The notes below the pieces were generated by a model. The model was not told the origin of the DNA and did no database searches. It was given only the letters and a program-made list of their open reading frames with translations. A program made the translations under genes and the position numbers. 64,000 nucleotides of DNA, taken from assembly GCA_040221175.1 (NCBI GenBank), contig JAVJVK010000013.1, forward strand, positions 1 through 64,000, given 5' to 3'. This document shows, piece after piece, positions 63,501-64,000 of the stretch. Source of the DNA: Phycisphaerales bacterium. Lineage in GTDB: Bacteria > Planctomycetota > Phycisphaerae > Phycisphaerales > UBA1924. The number at the start of each line of letters is the position of its first letter. Within the stretch, counting starts at the first letter, position 1.

Positions 63501-63977
63501 ATGGACCCGATGGCCTCGCACATGCCCAGCAGCGTCGAGCCCGGCCAACACGGCTCGGACACCACCACGCGCGTGCCCACGGCCGCAGGCGACGGCTGGG
63601 TGCGCATCCGCGTGCAGCCCGAGTACCTGCCCCAGCGCAGCGACCCGAGCCAGCCCATGCACGTCTTCGCCTACCGCGTGCTGGTCGAATACGACGGGCC
63701 CGCCGATGCCCCGGCCATCCAGCTGACCGACCGCGCCTGGCGCATCATCGACGCCCACGGCGTCGAGGAGATCGTCCAGGGCGAGGGCCTCGTCGGCCAG
63801 CAGCCCGTCCTGCGCCCCGGCGGCCACTTCGAGTACGCCAGCTACTGCCCGCTGCGTTCCAGCTGGGGCACGATGGAGGGCCGCTACGGCCTGGTCATCC
63901 TCGACGACGCGGGCGAGCCCGCCGGCCGCCACGAGGTCGAGGTCGATCGGTTCTATCTGGTCGCCGGCGAGGGCTGA
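63501..63977 (+). CDS. apaG: ApaG domain protein (DUF525)
   Basis: 158 residues, longer than the usual 125 because of a 33-residue N-terminal tail. The Ig-like ApaG fold is shown by HVFAYRVLVEYDG, LTDRAWRIIDAHGVEEIVQGEGLVGQQP and the family motif YASYCPLRSSWGTMEGRYGL. ApaG domains bind nucleotides or act in Co/Mg resistance contexts; the exact role is unsettled. Lies 32 bp after the Cys/coiled-coil gene. Confidence 0.93.
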   Translation: MDPMASHMPSSVEPGQHGSDTTTRVPTAAGDGWVRIRVQPEYLPQRSDPSQPMHVFAYRVLVEYDGPADAPAIQLTDRAWRIIDAHGVEEIVQGEGLVGQQPVLRPGGHFEYASYCPLRSSWGTMEGRYGLVILDDAGEPAGRHEVEVDRFYLVAGEG

Positions 63978-64000
63978 TCAGGCGCCGGCCGGCGTCGCCA

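Overview
The window looks like a chromosomal segment of a Phycisphaerae-type planctomycete. It is GC-rich. Six secreted proteins end in paired calcium-loop repeats followed by a terminal GCx (the GC-type dockerin anchor seen in Phycisphaerales), another ends in a PEP-CTERM-like tail, and there is a DUF1501/DUF1800 pair. Assignment is inference from protein style; no rRNA or other phylogenetic marker is present.

Layout. 1-7.7 kb: an alanine-rich unknown, a 21-bp tandem array in front of a dockerin-anchored protein, an NRAMP-related transporter, a two-RCK potassium channel and an LVIVD-propeller dockerin protein. 7.8-14.5 kb: a tricorn-type lipoprotein protease, then a translationally coupled trio (RimB-like zinc protease, RimK ligase fused to an RCK_C domain, AstE-like deacylase). 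14.5-18.6 kb (minus): DUF6159 membrane protein, DUF1501, DUF1800. 18.7-36.4 kb: a respiratory island with haem A synthase divergent from actABCDEF (alternative complex III), then a small membrane protein, SCO1, caa3-type cytochrome c oxidase subunits II-I-III-IV and a two-TM protein. Electrons would pass from quinol via ACIII and its cytochromes to the cytochrome c domain of subunit II and on to oxygen. 36.4-40.9 kb (minus): DUF389 protein, thyX, TlpA-like thioredoxin, gpmA, tRNA-Arg. 41-46.6 kb (minus): two large FG-GAP propeller proteins with dockerin tails. 46.9-50.6 kb: conserved unknown, a second 21-bp array, another dockerin propeller. 50.6-56 kb: rlmN, TIGR02206 membrane protein, cdaA-cdaR (c-di-AMP), Nfu-N scaffold, mutY, tRNA-Gln. 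56.4-64 kb: PEP-CTERM protein, sixth dockerin protein, acetyltransferase, glycosyltransferase, amidohydrolase, PrpB-like lyase, Cys/coiled-coil unknown, apaG.

The most interesting non-genic signals are (a) two unrelated 21-bp tandem arrays about 100 bp in front of two dockerin-anchored proteins, and (b) a 17-bp dyad of similar sequence next to the start of haem A synthase/act and again next to the start of the cox cluster, suggesting a shared operator. At protein level the outliers are CdaA with DLA in place of DGA, an NRAMP relative without DPGN, the RimK-RCK_C fusion and a tricorn protease with an inserted acidic linker and beta domain. I found no CRISPR array, insertion sequence, prophage, rRNA or convincing horizontally acquired island. 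Start sites were chosen by Shine-Dalgarno spacing and signal-peptide position where possible.
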